64,000 bases of DNA from CAZFVY01 sp964522665 (GTDB taxonomy: Bacteria; Verrucomicrobiota; Verrucomicrobiia; Limisphaerales; CAZFVY01): contig CAZFVY010000005.1 in assembly GCA_964522665.1 (NCBI GenBank), forward strand, positions 1 to 64,000, given 5' to 3'. The notes beneath the pieces were generated by a model, which saw nothing but the letters and a program-made list of their open reading frames with translations, did not search any database and had not been told where the DNA came from. The position numbers and the translations under genes were made by a program. Positions within the stretch are counted from its first letter, which is position 1. The number at the start of each line of letters is the position of its first letter. Positions 43,981 to 53,391 of this stretch are shown piece after piece.

Positions 43981-46586
43981 TAGCGCGCGGCGCTACCAGC
44001 CAGGCCGGAGTCCTGCCACTGCGCCGCGCCGTTCGTGAGGACCAGCGACGAGATTCCGAGCCAGTCCGTGAGGTTGGTCGAGGTTTCCAGCTCATAGTAT
44101 CCGGCCGGTTCGCCGGTGATCGATAAATGCAGATCATTCTGCGTGTCAGCCGGCTCGACGCGCAACGCCGCGCGCGCGGGTTTTAGCGCCGGCAACCGAG
44201 CCGTGATTATCGGCAGCGCGGGTGATTGGACCAAAAAGTAGTCGAACTCCATGACGCTGCCGCCGTCGTCCGCTCCAGCCATGATTCCCGGCCACCCAGA
44301 CTGCGCGGCTGAGGCGGGAAAATAGTCCCAAGCCGACAACCATGCCGCCGGTTCGGGTGTGATTCCATCGGCCGGCCAAGCCTTGGAAAAAACATCGGCG
44401 ATGCCAGCGAGGGCGTTCGTTTGCTGGCGAAGGCGGAGCCAATACCAGACATTGGTTTTCCATCCGAAGCTTGACGCCGGTGGCGCCGGCAGACGGGGAT
44501 TGTCCAAGGGCAAGCTTCTGCCTTGCGGGTTTCGAGTCGTGAAATACAAATTGAAGCCGGTCGCATCGTTCGTCGCGACGCCCAACGCCACTCCGCCGGG
44601 AGCGTTGTCGTTCGTTGAAACGCCGCGGACGCGCGCCCGAGCCAGAACCTCCTGCGCCGATCCGTTCAGTTCCGGCAGGTTCAGCAGGAGGAATTCGCGA
44701 CGGCCCGGAGACGAGTGGACGGCAAGCGTTCCCCCGGTCCATTGAAAGGCGCCGGTTTCCGATTGGCTGGCCTGCCAGTTCGCGCCCGGGCCGCCGCTGA
44801 AATCATCCTGGTAACCAGTCACCGTTTGGCCTGCCTCGGCTGGCAAACCCGGCCGGGAGACTTTCACCCGTCCAACGAGCAACTGCATGGCGGACGCCGC
44901 GATGCGGAAATCCGCGCCGCCGTTTTCAGAATTGAGAAACTTCGCGCCGAACAGCGGCAGGGTTGCGGTTTTCCACCGTTTGTCCCCCGCCAGCGAAACG
45001 GTCACCGTGCTTGAACTGTAGGCTCCTTGGAACGGCGCGTTCGGATCGCTTCCGTCAAATTGAATGGTGAAGCTCCCGGGGACCGCGTCGTAGTAATCAA
45101 CTTCGGCCTCGACGTGCATCGAGGCGGCCCACTTGAACGAATCGTCGATCCTGAAATAAAAGTATTGGCTGGTCCCACTCGGAGCCAACGCTCGAGCGGG
45201 GACGCCGGTGACATTCGTGGCATAGGTGACGCCGTCGGCGAGATCGAATTGGCGTAGGCCCTCCTCCAGGTTCGTTGCCTGCAACGAGACGCTCACGAAC
45301 TTCACGTCCGTGTACGGCCCGGGCGGCAAGGGCGGGCGGATTCCCTGTTTGAACATGTCGGCGTACTGGCGATTGAGGTCGATGTACGCGCGCCCGTACT
45401 CCCGCGAGGCGGCGATATCGGTCGCCTCGTGGTATTCGTTCCAGGTTTCGGCGACGACGATCGTCGATGGATTTCGTAGAAAACGGATCCAATTCCGCTC
45501 GAACAAGCCGCCGCCTTCACGATCGACGATCAACGTCTTGCGCCCCGGCACCGCCGAATCGTTATAACCGGGGCCGAGGGAGGCGACGCCCGGGTTCTTC
45601 AATCCCAAGGAGCCGCCCCAGGCGTAAACATTGTCCGCCTGCACTTGCCACGAAATCTCCCGCACGATGTAGGGCGTCCGGCCGCCAAAATCACGCGCGA
45701 ACGATTGCTTCGTGAAATCAATGAAACGTTGATCGTAGTTCAACGCGAAACTCGAGCTGTACAGGAACACGAGGGGATGCCCATCGATCATCGCCCAATG
45801 ACGGGGCGGAATGAGTGAGAAGAAATCGCGGATCGTTTCGTAAAACCACTCCCGTCCGTACGGCGTCGTCAGATCGATCGCTTGGCTCCAGGAATTGTAT
45901 CGCAGCGTGCTGGTGTCGTAAAACATCCCGAGGCGCGGCGGATTCTGCCCCGCTTGCAACAGTTGTTCACGCGCTGCGACCATCGGTGGGAGCGCGGCGA
46001 AACTCCAGTGATTGGCGCCGGTGACCGGGTCGCGTTCTGAGGGGGCGCCCCAACTGACCGGCAGCGCGACGTCGATTCCCGCCGCGATCATATCCGTGAA
46101 TTGCGTCTTGTGCCACGCGACGGACAGGTATGAAAAATCGGTGAGCGTCGGCGGATGATCGGTGAGCGCATCGGTCCCATCGCCGTTCCGAATGTGCGCG
46201 CCGGAATAGACATCGTACCAATAAAAGTAATCCGTGGCGACCAGACGATCGTTCGAGCTAAAGGTTGAAGCGCTGACAAAATCGGACGCGGTCAGGTTGA
46301 TGTTCGTTCCCGCTGGCGGATTAATCGGCGTGGCATTCTGCGCGCGGGCGGCGTCGGTGACGCAGAGCAGCGCCACCAAAGTTAGGCCGCTGGAGGCCGA
46401 CCAAATTCTCCCGGCCACGTGGCGGATCAGCCGAGTCGGCTTGAATCCAGATAGCCGCCGCGCGGAAACTCGCCCAGACGGCCGCCGCCGATTCAAGAGT
46501 TTCGATTCGCTCACGTTTTGAATCTCGCCCATCTTGTTTGGCATTACAATTCCCGCCTCGCGCGGAGGAACGAAGGCATCGCTCAA
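43956..46586 (-). CDS. Large secreted glycoside-hydrolase-like protein (DUF5010/GH99-like)
   Basis: The 876-residue protein has an exposed N-terminus and then an export signal (about 66-83, LTLVALLCVTDAARAQ). A TIM-barrel-like domain (about 90-410) carries YFYWYDVYSG, PLVFLYSS and ETWNEYHEATD, reminiscent of GH99/DUF5010 enzymes. A beta-sandwich region (about 420-590) and a LamG-like domain (about 595-790, from DDFSGGPGANW) follow. A C-terminal module ending YYRVRFMP is shared with the NHL protein. The start is uncertain: M15 and M19 are alternatives. A role in polysaccharide breakdown is inferred. Confidence 0.72.
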   Translation of the reverse strand: MSDAFVPPREAGIVMPNKMGEIQNVSESKLLNRRRPSGRVSARRLSGFKPTRLIRHVAGRIWSASSGLTLVALLCVTDAARAQNATPINPPAGTNINLTASDFVSASTFSSNDRLVATDYFYWYDVYSGAHIRNGDGTDALTDHPPTLTDFSYLSVAWHKTQFTDMIAAGIDVALPVSWGAPSERDPVTGANHWSFAALPPMVAAREQLLQAGQNPPRLGMFYDTSTLRYNSWSQAIDLTTPYGREWFYETIRDFFSLIPPRHWAMIDGHPLVFLYSSSFALNYDQRFIDFTKQSFARDFGGRTPYIVREISWQVQADNVYAWGGSLGLKNPGVASLGPGYNDSAVPGRKTLIVDREGGGLFERNWIRFLRNPSTIVVAETWNEYHEATDIAASREYGRAYIDLNRQYADMFKQGIRPPLPPGPYTDVKFVSVSLQATNLEEGLRQFDLADGVTYATNVTGVPARALAPSGTSQYFYFRIDDSFKWAASMHVEAEVDYYDAVPGSFTIQFDGSDPNAPFQGAYSSSTVTVSLAGDKRWKTATLPLFGAKFLNSENGGADFRIAASAMQLLVGRVKVSRPGLPAEAGQTVTGYQDDFSGGPGANWQASQSETGAFQWTGGTLAVHSSPGRREFLLLNLPELNGSAQEVLARARVRGVSTNDNAPGGVALGVATNDATGFNLYFTTRNPQGRSLPLDNPRLPAPPASSFGWKTNVWYWLRLRQQTNALAGIADVFSKAWPADGITPEPAAWLSAWDYFPASAAQSGWPGIMAGADDGGSVMEFDYFLVQSPALPIITARLPALKPARAALRVEPADTQNDLHLSITGEPAGYYELETSTNLTDWLGISSLVLTNGAAQWQDSGLAGSAARYYRVRFMP

Positions 46587-46837
46587 GCTATTCTTTCGCG
46601 ACGCCTAACCCGAGCGAAATCGCCACGGCCTTTCTCTTATGATTTCACAAAAAGTCCGCGCAAAAGATTTGCCTCATCACCGGATCGGCGGCACCATGCC
46701 GTTGATTCCAATCGAAGGCTTGTCCGCCACGGGCGCGCGCGTTCTCACGCTTGCTTTTGGGTATGAATAAGGCCGGCCGAACTGGCCGCGTCACGCCCGC
46801 GTAATCGAACGAATCGACTTAGTTGATTCACACATTT
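46587..46837. other. Divergent intergenic region between the GH-like and enolase-superfamily genes
   Basis: About 250 bp separate two divergently transcribed genes, so both promoters should lie here. I did not find a convincing -35/-10 pair on either strand. No gene longer than a few dozen codons is supported. Confidence 0.5.
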
Positions 46838-48187
46838 ATGGACCGAAGAAACTTCCTGAAAAAGTTGTCGCAAGGCGCCGCGCTTGCGGGAGTCGCCGGT
46901 GGCGGCGGCGCGGCGTTGGCGGCCACGGCTGAGCCGCCGGCCGATGGGCGCGCGGGATTAAAGATCACCAACGTTCGCACCATCTTGACCGCGCCCGCGC
47001 GCATTCGCCTCTGCGTCGTGAAGGTGGAGACGAGCGAGCCGGGTCTCTACGGTTTGGGCTGCGCGACGTTTACCCAGCGGGTGCGAACGGTCGTGACCGC
47101 GGTCGAACAATACCTCGCGCCGTTCCTGAAGGGGAAGGACCCGGACAATATCGAGGACATCTGGCAAGCGATGTACCAGAGCAGCTACTGGCGGAATGGG
47201 CCGGTGTTGATGAACGCGTTGAGTGGCGTCGATGCCGCGCTCTGGGACATCAAGGCCAAGCGGGCGAACATGCCGCTCTACCAATTGCTGGGCGGGAAGG
47301 CGCGGGTCGCCGTGCCGGTGTATCGGCACGCCAGCGGGCGGACGCACGAGGAAGTGACCGACTCTGTTCGCAAATGGCTGGCGGATGGTTACCAGTATGT
47401 CCGCGCGCAGGTCGGCGTGCCTGGAAACGCGACTTACGGCGCGGGCAGTTCGACGAACGCGCCGCCGACGTTGACGGGCGAAGGACATTTCGCGGGCGAG
47501 CGCTTCGACCCCTACGCGTATCGGCGCGCGGTTCCGAAGCTTTTTGCGCACTTGCGCTCGGCCCTCGGAGACGAGCCGCATTTATTGCACGATATGCACG
47601 AACGTCTGCCACCCATTGAAGCGATTGGGCTGGCCAAGGATCTCGAGCAATTCCAGCTGTTCTTTTTGGAGGACCCGTTGACGCCGGAAGACGTCGGTTA
47701 TTTTCGGCAGATGCGCCAACAGTGTTCGACGCCGATCGCGATGGGCGAACTCTTCAACAATCCCAACGAGTGGCTCGAACTGGTCAGCGGGCGTTTGATC
47801 GACTTTATCCGTTGCCATCTGTCGCAGGTCGGCGGCATCAGCGCCGCGCGCAAAATTGCCGCGTTGTGCGACTTTTTTCGGGTGCGCACGGCGTGGCACG
47901 GCCCCGGTGACACCTCGCCGGTCGGCCACGCGGCGCACGTCCATCTCGACTTGGCCACGTGGAATTTCGGAATTCAAGAGTGCCCCGGATTCAGTGACGC
48001 GTTGCGCGAGGTTTTTCCGGGAACCCCGGAGCTGCGCCAAGGGATGATGTGGAGCAACGAAAAGCCCGGCCTGGGCATCGACATCAATGAAACGCTCGCG
48101 GCGAAATATCCGATTCGCGATGACCCGCCGTTTGATTTGCAGTGGGGCCGCTTGCGCGCGCCGGACGGCTCGATTACGCGGCCATAG
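46838..48187 (+). CDS. Tat-exported enolase-superfamily dehydratase (mannonate dehydratase/RspA type)
   Basis: This 449-residue member of the enolase superfamily is closest to the ManD/RspA group. Metal and acid-base residues are in HDMHERL, LEDPLTPED, MGELFNN and AWHGPGDTSPVGH. A twin-arginine signal, DRRNFLKK, followed by a hydrophobic Ala/Gly stretch, starts at ATG 46838; the TTG upstream would add five residues. Family members dehydrate sugar acids such as mannonate or gluconate, and the true substrate is unknown. Export is unusual for a sugar-acid catabolic enzyme. Confidence 0.85.
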   Translation: MDRRNFLKKLSQGAALAGVAGGGGAALAATAEPPADGRAGLKITNVRTILTAPARIRLCVVKVETSEPGLYGLGCATFTQRVRTVVTAVEQYLAPFLKGKDPDNIEDIWQAMYQSSYWRNGPVLMNALSGVDAALWDIKAKRANMPLYQLLGGKARVAVPVYRHASGRTHEEVTDSVRKWLADGYQYVRAQVGVPGNATYGAGSSTNAPPTLTGEGHFAGERFDPYAYRRAVPKLFAHLRSALGDEPHLLHDMHERLPPIEAIGLAKDLEQFQLFFLEDPLTPEDVGYFRQMRQQCSTPIAMGELFNNPNEWLELVSGRLIDFIRCHLSQVGGISAARKIAALCDFFRVRTAWHGPGDTSPVGHAAHVHLDLATWNFGIQECPGFSDALREVFPGTPELRQGMMWSNEKPGLGIDINETLAAKYPIRDDPPFDLQWGRLRAPDGSITRP

Positions 48188-48213
48188 CGAGCGCGGCTCT
48201 CTCAAGGCCGGCG

Positions 48214-48906
48214 CTAAGCGGCCGGCTTTGCCCGCGGGCCAAACAGCGCGCTGCCGATGCGGACGAGGGTGGCGCCTTCTTCGATGGCGACCTCGAAGTC
48301 GCCGCTCATGCCCATGCTCAAATGGGGCAGGGGCGCGCCCAGGAGTTGCTCGCATTCCTCTTTGACCTCCCGCAGCCGGCGGAAAAACTGCCTGACTCGG
48401 TCTGGTTCCGGCGTCCACGGCGCGACGGTCATAAGTCCGTGAATCTCGATTTTGCGCAGCGCGTTGATCGCGAGCAGGTCGGCGAGCAACCGTTCGGGGC
48501 TGAAACCAAATTTTGACGCTTCGCCAGCGAGATTCGCTTCCAGGAGGAGCGGCACGGTCTTGGCGGATTTATCGGCCCACTTATCGATTTCCTGGGCCAG
48601 TTCCAACGAATCCACGCTTTCAATCATCTGAAAGAAGTGAACGGCGTCGCGGCATTTATTCGATTGCAGATGCCCGATCATGTGCCAGCGCAGACGTCCC
48701 GGGCATTGCCCGATCTTCGCTTTGGCTTCCTGCACGCGATTCTCGCCGAACAGGGTCAGCCCAAGGTCGGCGGCCGCGCGCACCACCGCCGGTGGCTGCC
48801 CCTTCGTTACCGCGAGAAGCGTAACGGTGGCCGGATCGCGTCCGGCGCGAGCGCAGGCTGCGTCGATACGTTGCTGGATGGAATTCAAATTCTCGGCCAA
48901 ACCCAT
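48214..48906 (-). CDS. yggS: PLP homeostasis protein YggS/PLPBP
   Basis: The protein of 230 residues is a single-domain alanine-racemase-fold PLP carrier that balances vitamin B6 and keto-acid pools. The PLP lysine is K35 in LLAVTKGQP. Other blocks are FGENRVQEAKAK, WHMIGHLQSNK and the C-terminal SMGMSGDFEVAIEEGATLVRIG. It starts at the ATG at 48906 and faces the EVE gene divergently. Confidence 0.95.
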   Translation of the reverse strand: MGLAENLNSIQQRIDAACARAGRDPATVTLLAVTKGQPPAVVRAAADLGLTLFGENRVQEAKAKIGQCPGRLRWHMIGHLQSNKCRDAVHFFQMIESVDSLELAQEIDKWADKSAKTVPLLLEANLAGEASKFGFSPERLLADLLAINALRKIEIHGLMTVAPWTPEPDRVRQFFRRLREVKEECEQLLGAPLPHLSMGMSGDFEVAIEEGATLVRIGSALFGPRAKPAA

Positions 48907-49097
48907 GGGCTGACCTTAGCGCTGTGCCCCGGCCCGACACAAGCCGGTCCGACGGCGGCGATCAACCTTGGAGCGATTCAGAGTTCGCGTCCGGCGTTCA
49001 CGGTTGACCGTGGTCGATCGCCGGGCCTGAGCGCCGTTTCGAAGGAGGGTTTCATTGAAGTTGCCGAGCGGCGAATTTGTGACTAATTAGATGGGCG

Positions 49098-49523
49098 ATG
49101 TCGAAGAGCTATTGGATCGTGAAGCAAGAGCCGGAAGCGTATTCGTGGACCACGTTCGTGAAGGACGGCACGGCCGCATGGACGGGGATTCGCAATTATC
49201 AGGCGCGGAATCATCTGCGGTCGATGAAGCGGGGCGACTTCGTGTTCTTTTATCACAGCGTCAGCGAGAAACAGGCGGTCGGACTGGCGTCGGTCGCGAA
49301 AGAGGCGTACCCCGATCCAACGGCCAAGGAAGGAGATTGGTCGGCGGTTGATTTGGTCCCGGTGAAAGCGCTCGCGAAGCCAGTCACCTTGGAGACGATC
49401 AAGAACGACCCGACGCTGAAGGAAATCCCCTTGGTGGGCAACAGTCGGCTCTCCGTGACGCCCTTGAGTGAGGCGCAAGCGAAGCGGCTCCTCGCCTTGG
49501 CGGAAACCGTGCCCGGGCGGTAA
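49098..49523 (+). CDS. EVE-domain protein
   Basis: The protein is 141 residues of the PUA-superfamily EVE fold, like human THYN1, which binds modified bases. It shows YWIVKQEPEAYSW at the N-terminus, GIRNYQARNHLRSMKRGDFVFFYHS and the VGLASVAKEAYPD core. ATG 49098 is used; an ATG seven bases upstream is out of frame. It is not next to restriction genes, so a role in defence is not suggested by context. Confidence 0.92.
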   Translation: MSKSYWIVKQEPEAYSWTTFVKDGTAAWTGIRNYQARNHLRSMKRGDFVFFYHSVSEKQAVGLASVAKEAYPDPTAKEGDWSAVDLVPVKALAKPVTLETIKNDPTLKEIPLVGNSRLSVTPLSEAQAKRLLALAETVPGR

Positions 49524-49597
49524 CGGCCCAACCTGGACCCTTCGACAACCGGCTGGCCCACTTGGGCCGCCAAGCGATTCTGCGGACAACACCACCG

Positions 49598-50245
49598 ATG
49601 AAACAATTCGAGGCGATCATTTTTGACATGGACGGCGTGATCGTGGACAGCGAACCACTTCATAAGCTCGCGTTCGAAGAGGTCTTTCACGAGATGGGGT
49701 ACGGCGAGACCCACGGGATTGATTTTCCCGCGTACTATGGTCGCTCCGACCTGGCGCTCTGGGTTGATTTTATCGCCCTGCACAAGCCGTCGCAGTCGCT
49801 GACGGAATTAACGGCCTGGAAACAGGATCGGTTTTTGGCGATGATTCGGCGTGATCGCCCGCTCTTTCGCGAAATACCGGCGCTCGTCGAGAAGTTTGCC
49901 GCGCGATTCGCGCTCGCGGTCGCGTCAGGCTCGGATCACCGGGTGATCGACGCGGTGCTTGCGTTGGACGATTTGCGCCGGTTTTTTCCGACCGTTAGCA
50001 GCGTTGAGGACGTGCCGCGCGGAAAGCCGGCCCCGGACGTTTTCTTGCATGCGGCGGAAGGATTGGGGGTCTCGCCCCAAGCCTGTTGTGTGATCGAAGA
50101 TTCCGCCGCCGGCGTGGAGGCCGCGTTGGCGGCCGGCATGAGCGTCATCGCCATCACCAATTCCCTGCCGGCCGAAAAGCTAACGCGGGCGACTCGGGTC
50201 GTGAAGACCTACGCGGAAATCGAAAGCCTGCTCACGCCGGAATAA
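49598..50245 (+). CDS. HAD-superfamily phosphatase/phosphoglucomutase-like protein
   Basis: The protein of 215 residues belongs to HAD subfamily IA. Motif 1 is DMDGVIVDSE with the nucleophile and acid-base aspartates, motif 2 is VASGSD, the lysine is in RGKPAPDVFL and motif 4 is CCVIEDSAAG. The DMDGVIVDSEP pattern is typical of beta-phosphoglucomutase-like and related small-molecule phosphatases. The substrate cannot be assigned. ATG 49598 fits the family start. Confidence 0.9.
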   Translation: MKQFEAIIFDMDGVIVDSEPLHKLAFEEVFHEMGYGETHGIDFPAYYGRSDLALWVDFIALHKPSQSLTELTAWKQDRFLAMIRRDRPLFREIPALVEKFAARFALAVASGSDHRVIDAVLALDDLRRFFPTVSSVEDVPRGKPAPDVFLHAAEGLGVSPQACCVIEDSAAGVEAALAAGMSVIAITNSLPAEKLTRATRVVKTYAEIESLLTPE

Positions 50246-50332
50246 GCGCCGAATGGTGAGCTTCCGCCGCGAACGATGGGACGGCATTTCGAGTTGGCGC
50301 TGGATTCGCCTCCCGCCGGTTGGAATGGAGAT

Positions 50333-50362
50333 TTGATCTTCGGGGCCTCGTTCGCTAATAAT
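50333..50362 (+). promoter_or_regulatory. Candidate promoter for the lysyl-tRNA synthetase gene
   Basis: TTGATC (50333-50338), an 18-bp spacer and AATAAT (50357-50362) form a reasonable sigma70-like pair 40 bp before the ATG at 50403. Confidence 0.4.
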
Positions 50363-50402
50363 GGCGGGCTAATTTGGTTCGATATTTGGAAAAGCAAAAT
50401 TT

Positions 50403-52301
50403 ATGTTTTGGTGTGACCAGTTGCTGGAGAAAGTCGCGGGACCGCAAGTCATCAATGACTCGAAGACTCCCTCGGGCCGCGCGCACGTCGGCGCGCTGCG
50501 GGGCGTCTTGATCCACGACGCGATTTACCGCACGCTTAGAGAGCGCGGGACCCCGGTCCGCTACCAGTTCGGCGTCGATGACTACGACCCGCTGGATGAG
50601 CTGCCGGCGGGGCAGGGCGAGCATTTCGAAAAGCATCTCGGCGCGCCGCTATTCACGGTGCCGCCGCCGCCCGGCTCCAAGGCGACCGACATGGCCGACC
50701 ATTATTTTTCGGAGTTCCTCGAGGTCTTTAAGGAGCTTGGGGTGTTCCCGGAGATTTACCGGATGCGGGACGTTTATCGGAGCGGCCGGTTCAATGAGGC
50801 GATCGAAATGATCCTCAACCAGGCGGCGACCGTGCGGCGGATTTACAAGGAAATCAGCCATTCCGACCGACCCGCGCACTGGCATCCGTTCCAGGCGATT
50901 TGTGAGAGCTGCGGGCGACTCGGCACGACTGAGGTGTCCGCGTTTGACGGCAAGGAGGTCACTTATACCTGCCGGCCTGACCTGGTCAAATGGGCGCGCG
51001 GGTGCGGGTATCAAGGCAAGGTGTCGCCGTTCGACGGACGCGGCAAGCTGCCGTGGAAGCTCGAATGGACCGCCAAGTGGAAGACGATGGGCATCACCAT
51101 CGAAGGCGGCGGCCAGGATCACAATACCAAGGGTGGCTCGCGGGATACCGCGGTCCACTGCCTGCGGGCGATCTTCGGACAGGAGCCGCCGCTTAACGTG
51201 CCGTACGAGTTTTTCCTCGTGGACGGCGCGAAGATGAGCTCGTCGCGCGGCGTCGGGGTGTCATCGCGCGAGATGGCCGACTTCCTGCCGCCCGAAGTCC
51301 TCCGCTTCCTGATGATCCGGACCAAGCCGAACAATCACGTCAATTTTTCCCCGTCCGAAACGCACATCATCAAGCTCTTTAACGAAATTGACCGCTACCA
51401 TCGGCGCGCGTTCCACGACGCCGGCGTCTCCGCCGAGGACAAACGGGTCTATTTTCTCTCCGAAGTCGCGCCCGAGGGGGATTACTTCGACGCCGAATTC
51501 CAACTGGTAGTCACGCTGCTGCAAATGCCGCACTTGGACGTTTTCCGCGAGATGGAAAAGCGCAAACGCGCGCCTTTGACCGCCATCGAGCTAAAGCACT
51601 TGAACCGCCGGATTCAGGCGGCGAAATACTGGCTCGACCGCTACGCGCAGCCCGAGGAGAAGACGCAATTGCAGATGACGCTGCCGTCGCGCGCTGCGGA
51701 GTTGACCGCCACGCAGCGGGCCTTCTTATCGCGACTGGCCGATTTGCTGGTCGAGACGACGCCGTGGCAGGACGACGTGATCCAATCGACGATATTCTCG
51801 GCCGCCCGCCTGACCCCGATCGCGCAGCCGACCGCGTTCCAGGCGATCTACCGCGTATTGCTGGATCGCGAATCCGGTCCCAAGGCGGGTAATCTCCTCT
51901 CGTTCCTCGACCGGGAATTCGTGATCAAACGCGCTCGGGAAGTCGCGTTCGACCGCGTCACATTCTGGAACGAAACCGCGGTCAGCCTGAGTGATTTTGA
52001 AGCGTGGCTGACGAAGGAAAGAGCGAGTATTGCGGCCGGGGCCGCCGAGTTCCATTTCGCTCCGCTCGGCAACGATCCCGCCGGGCGTTCGCTCGACCCA
52101 AATCGGGCGCACGGGATCGGCGCGATGGAATTCACAGTAACGTTCACGGACGGCAAGATTCACCTTCGGCGGGTATTGGTTGGCCCACTCAAAGAGGCCG
52201 ATCCATCCGGCGCCGCCGCGCGCGAGGACCTCGAGGCGGAAGCGCTACGCTGCTTTGCGAATCTGCCGAAGGAAGTTCAGTGGGCGGTCAAAGAGCCGTA
52301 G
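50403..52301 (+). CDS. lysS: Class I lysyl-tRNA synthetase with extra C-terminal domain
   Basis: This is the class I type of LysRS, unrelated to the usual bacterial class II enzyme. The HIGH-like motif is PSGRAHVG (23-30) and the KMSKS-like motif is KMSSS (from 277). Conserved blocks include NDSKTPSGR, FGVDDYDPLDELP and GGGQDHNTKGGSRD. At 632 residues it is about 100 longer than typical class I LysRS. The added segment runs from about residue 518 (after RAREVAF) and has EFHFAPLGND and MEFTVTFTDGKIHLRRVLVG. I could not identify it. Confidence 0.93.
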   Translation: MFWCDQLLEKVAGPQVINDSKTPSGRAHVGALRGVLIHDAIYRTLRERGTPVRYQFGVDDYDPLDELPAGQGEHFEKHLGAPLFTVPPPPGSKATDMADHYFSEFLEVFKELGVFPEIYRMRDVYRSGRFNEAIEMILNQAATVRRIYKEISHSDRPAHWHPFQAICESCGRLGTTEVSAFDGKEVTYTCRPDLVKWARGCGYQGKVSPFDGRGKLPWKLEWTAKWKTMGITIEGGGQDHNTKGGSRDTAVHCLRAIFGQEPPLNVPYEFFLVDGAKMSSSRGVGVSSREMADFLPPEVLRFLMIRTKPNNHVNFSPSETHIIKLFNEIDRYHRRAFHDAGVSAEDKRVYFLSEVAPEGDYFDAEFQLVVTLLQMPHLDVFREMEKRKRAPLTAIELKHLNRRIQAAKYWLDRYAQPEEKTQLQMTLPSRAAELTATQRAFLSRLADLLVETTPWQDDVIQSTIFSAARLTPIAQPTAFQAIYRVLLDRESGPKAGNLLSFLDREFVIKRAREVAFDRVTFWNETAVSLSDFEAWLTKERASIAAGAAEFHFAPLGNDPAGRSLDPNRAHGIGAMEFTVTFTDGKIHLRRVLVGPLKEADPSGAAAREDLEAEALRCFANLPKEVQWAVKEP

Positions 52302-52428
52302 GACCACCGCTTCGTTTACCCATCGAATCTGTGCCGCGTTGCCGCGGACGAGACGCCTTGCGGAAACCTAGCTTTCGCGCCGGCATTCGGGCTGTGTCTC
52401 GACGCGGAGCGTGGGCCGCACGGGATTC

Positions 52429-52743
52429 TCATGGAGTCTGGATCAGCTCAGCCATCGGCGCCACTTCGCGTTCGATCTGCTGGTCCTTCTCCCGACGCGC
52501 GACGCGCAGATCATAGTCCGCTTGGAGTCCGGACCACATTTCAGCAGTGGTCCGGAAATAGCGGGCCAGCCGCAACGCGGTATCGGCGGTGATGCCCCGC
52601 TTCTCAAGAACGATCTCGTTGATGCGTCTAGGCGGAACACCCAAAGCGCGCGCCAAGCCGTTTTGTGAAAGGTGGTGCGGTTTCATGAACTCCTCGCGGA
52701 GGATTTCGCCCGGGTGGATGGGCGATAGTTTCTTTGTTTTCAT
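52429..52743 (-). CDS. higA: HigA-type antitoxin
   Basis: The protein of 104 residues is an Xre-family helix-turn-helix antitoxin of the HigA group, which binds the promoter of its own operon. It has IHPGEILREEFM, the HTH LSQNGLARALGVPPRRINEI and LRLARYFRTT-type helices. It is encoded downstream of the toxin with a 2-bp gap, the usual higBA order. Confidence 0.92.
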   Translation of the reverse strand: MKTKKLSPIHPGEILREEFMKPHHLSQNGLARALGVPPRRINEIVLEKRGITADTALRLARYFRTTAEMWSGLQADYDLRVARREKDQQIEREVAPMAELIQTP

Positions 52744-52745
52744 AT

Positions 52746-52997
52746 TCAGTGATAGTCCACGATTTCAACGTCAAAGGCGTCCTCCGTGTCCCAGCGGAAA
52801 CATAACCGCCATTGGTCATTTATCCGGATGGAGTGTTGGTCCGCGCGATCGCCCTTTAGAGTCTGAAGCCGATTGCCCGGTGGCGCACGCAAATCATCGA
52901 TCCGCCGAGCTGTTCGCTGAATCTGGGGCGGCAACCGCCTAGACGGCGCATCATTAAACAAGCATTCTGTTTCGGCGCACGCGAAACTGCGAATCAC
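52746..52997 (-). CDS. higB: HigB-type toxin, shortened
   Basis: The GTG at 52997 gives 83 residues beginning IRSFACAETECLFN, the family start; ATGs at 53024 and 53033 would add residues. The core PPGNRLQTLKGDRADQHSIRINDQWRLCFRW and DVEIVDYH match RelE/HigB mRNA interferases. The usual family length is about 92. About ten residues are missing between IQR and IDDLRAPPGN, where other HigB proteins carry the helix KLxxLdaA. It may be attenuated or inactive. Confidence 0.85.
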   Translation of the reverse strand: MIRSFACAETECLFNDAPSRRLPPQIQRTARRIDDLRAPPGNRLQTLKGDRADQHSIRINDQWRLCFRWDTEDAFDVEIVDYH

Positions 52998-53391
52998 GAG
53001 TCGAACTATAACGGAATGCGTCATAGTCGTCAACCGCCCGGATTCTCTGGGCTCCTGGCCGGGCGCGTTTCATTGGCAAGGTCGGAGGCTCATCGATCCC
53101 AATTCTCGCTTGCGCCCCTGTCAGTTCCTACGAGTGACGCGCGGAATCGAATGGCGCAGAGTGACGTCCGGCTTTTGGCGGCGAAGAGCGGACTGTTCGG
53201 TCAATCTTCTAGTGGCCGTGATCTCGTTCGCGTCTGAGAGGGGCTGGAAGCGGTCACGGTTTTGGTCTAGCCCATCTTCGCGCTATCCCTCAGACTCCTT
53301 GACCAATGCAACCCCGACTGTCGTCCCACCCGACACGCCTGCGCGTGATTTCGAGCGCCAACCTGCGCCGACCACGAATTGAGTGACGCTT
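52998..53391. other. About 390-bp spacer, no gene recognised
   Basis: Only overlapping short frames in unrelated phases are seen here. The stretch is less GC-rich than the flanking genes. It must hold the higBA promoter near 53000-53060 and the promoter of the esterase near 53330-53390, but I found no clear boxes. Confidence 0.4.

Noticed and set aside
49091..49097. Alternative ATG seven bases before the EVE gene
   Set aside because: It is in a different frame from the EVE domain and does not give a family-like product.
53016..53237. Small plus-strand frame upstream of the esterase
   Set aside because: It has no recognisable protein, overlaps the higB 5' region and lacks a convincing start signal.
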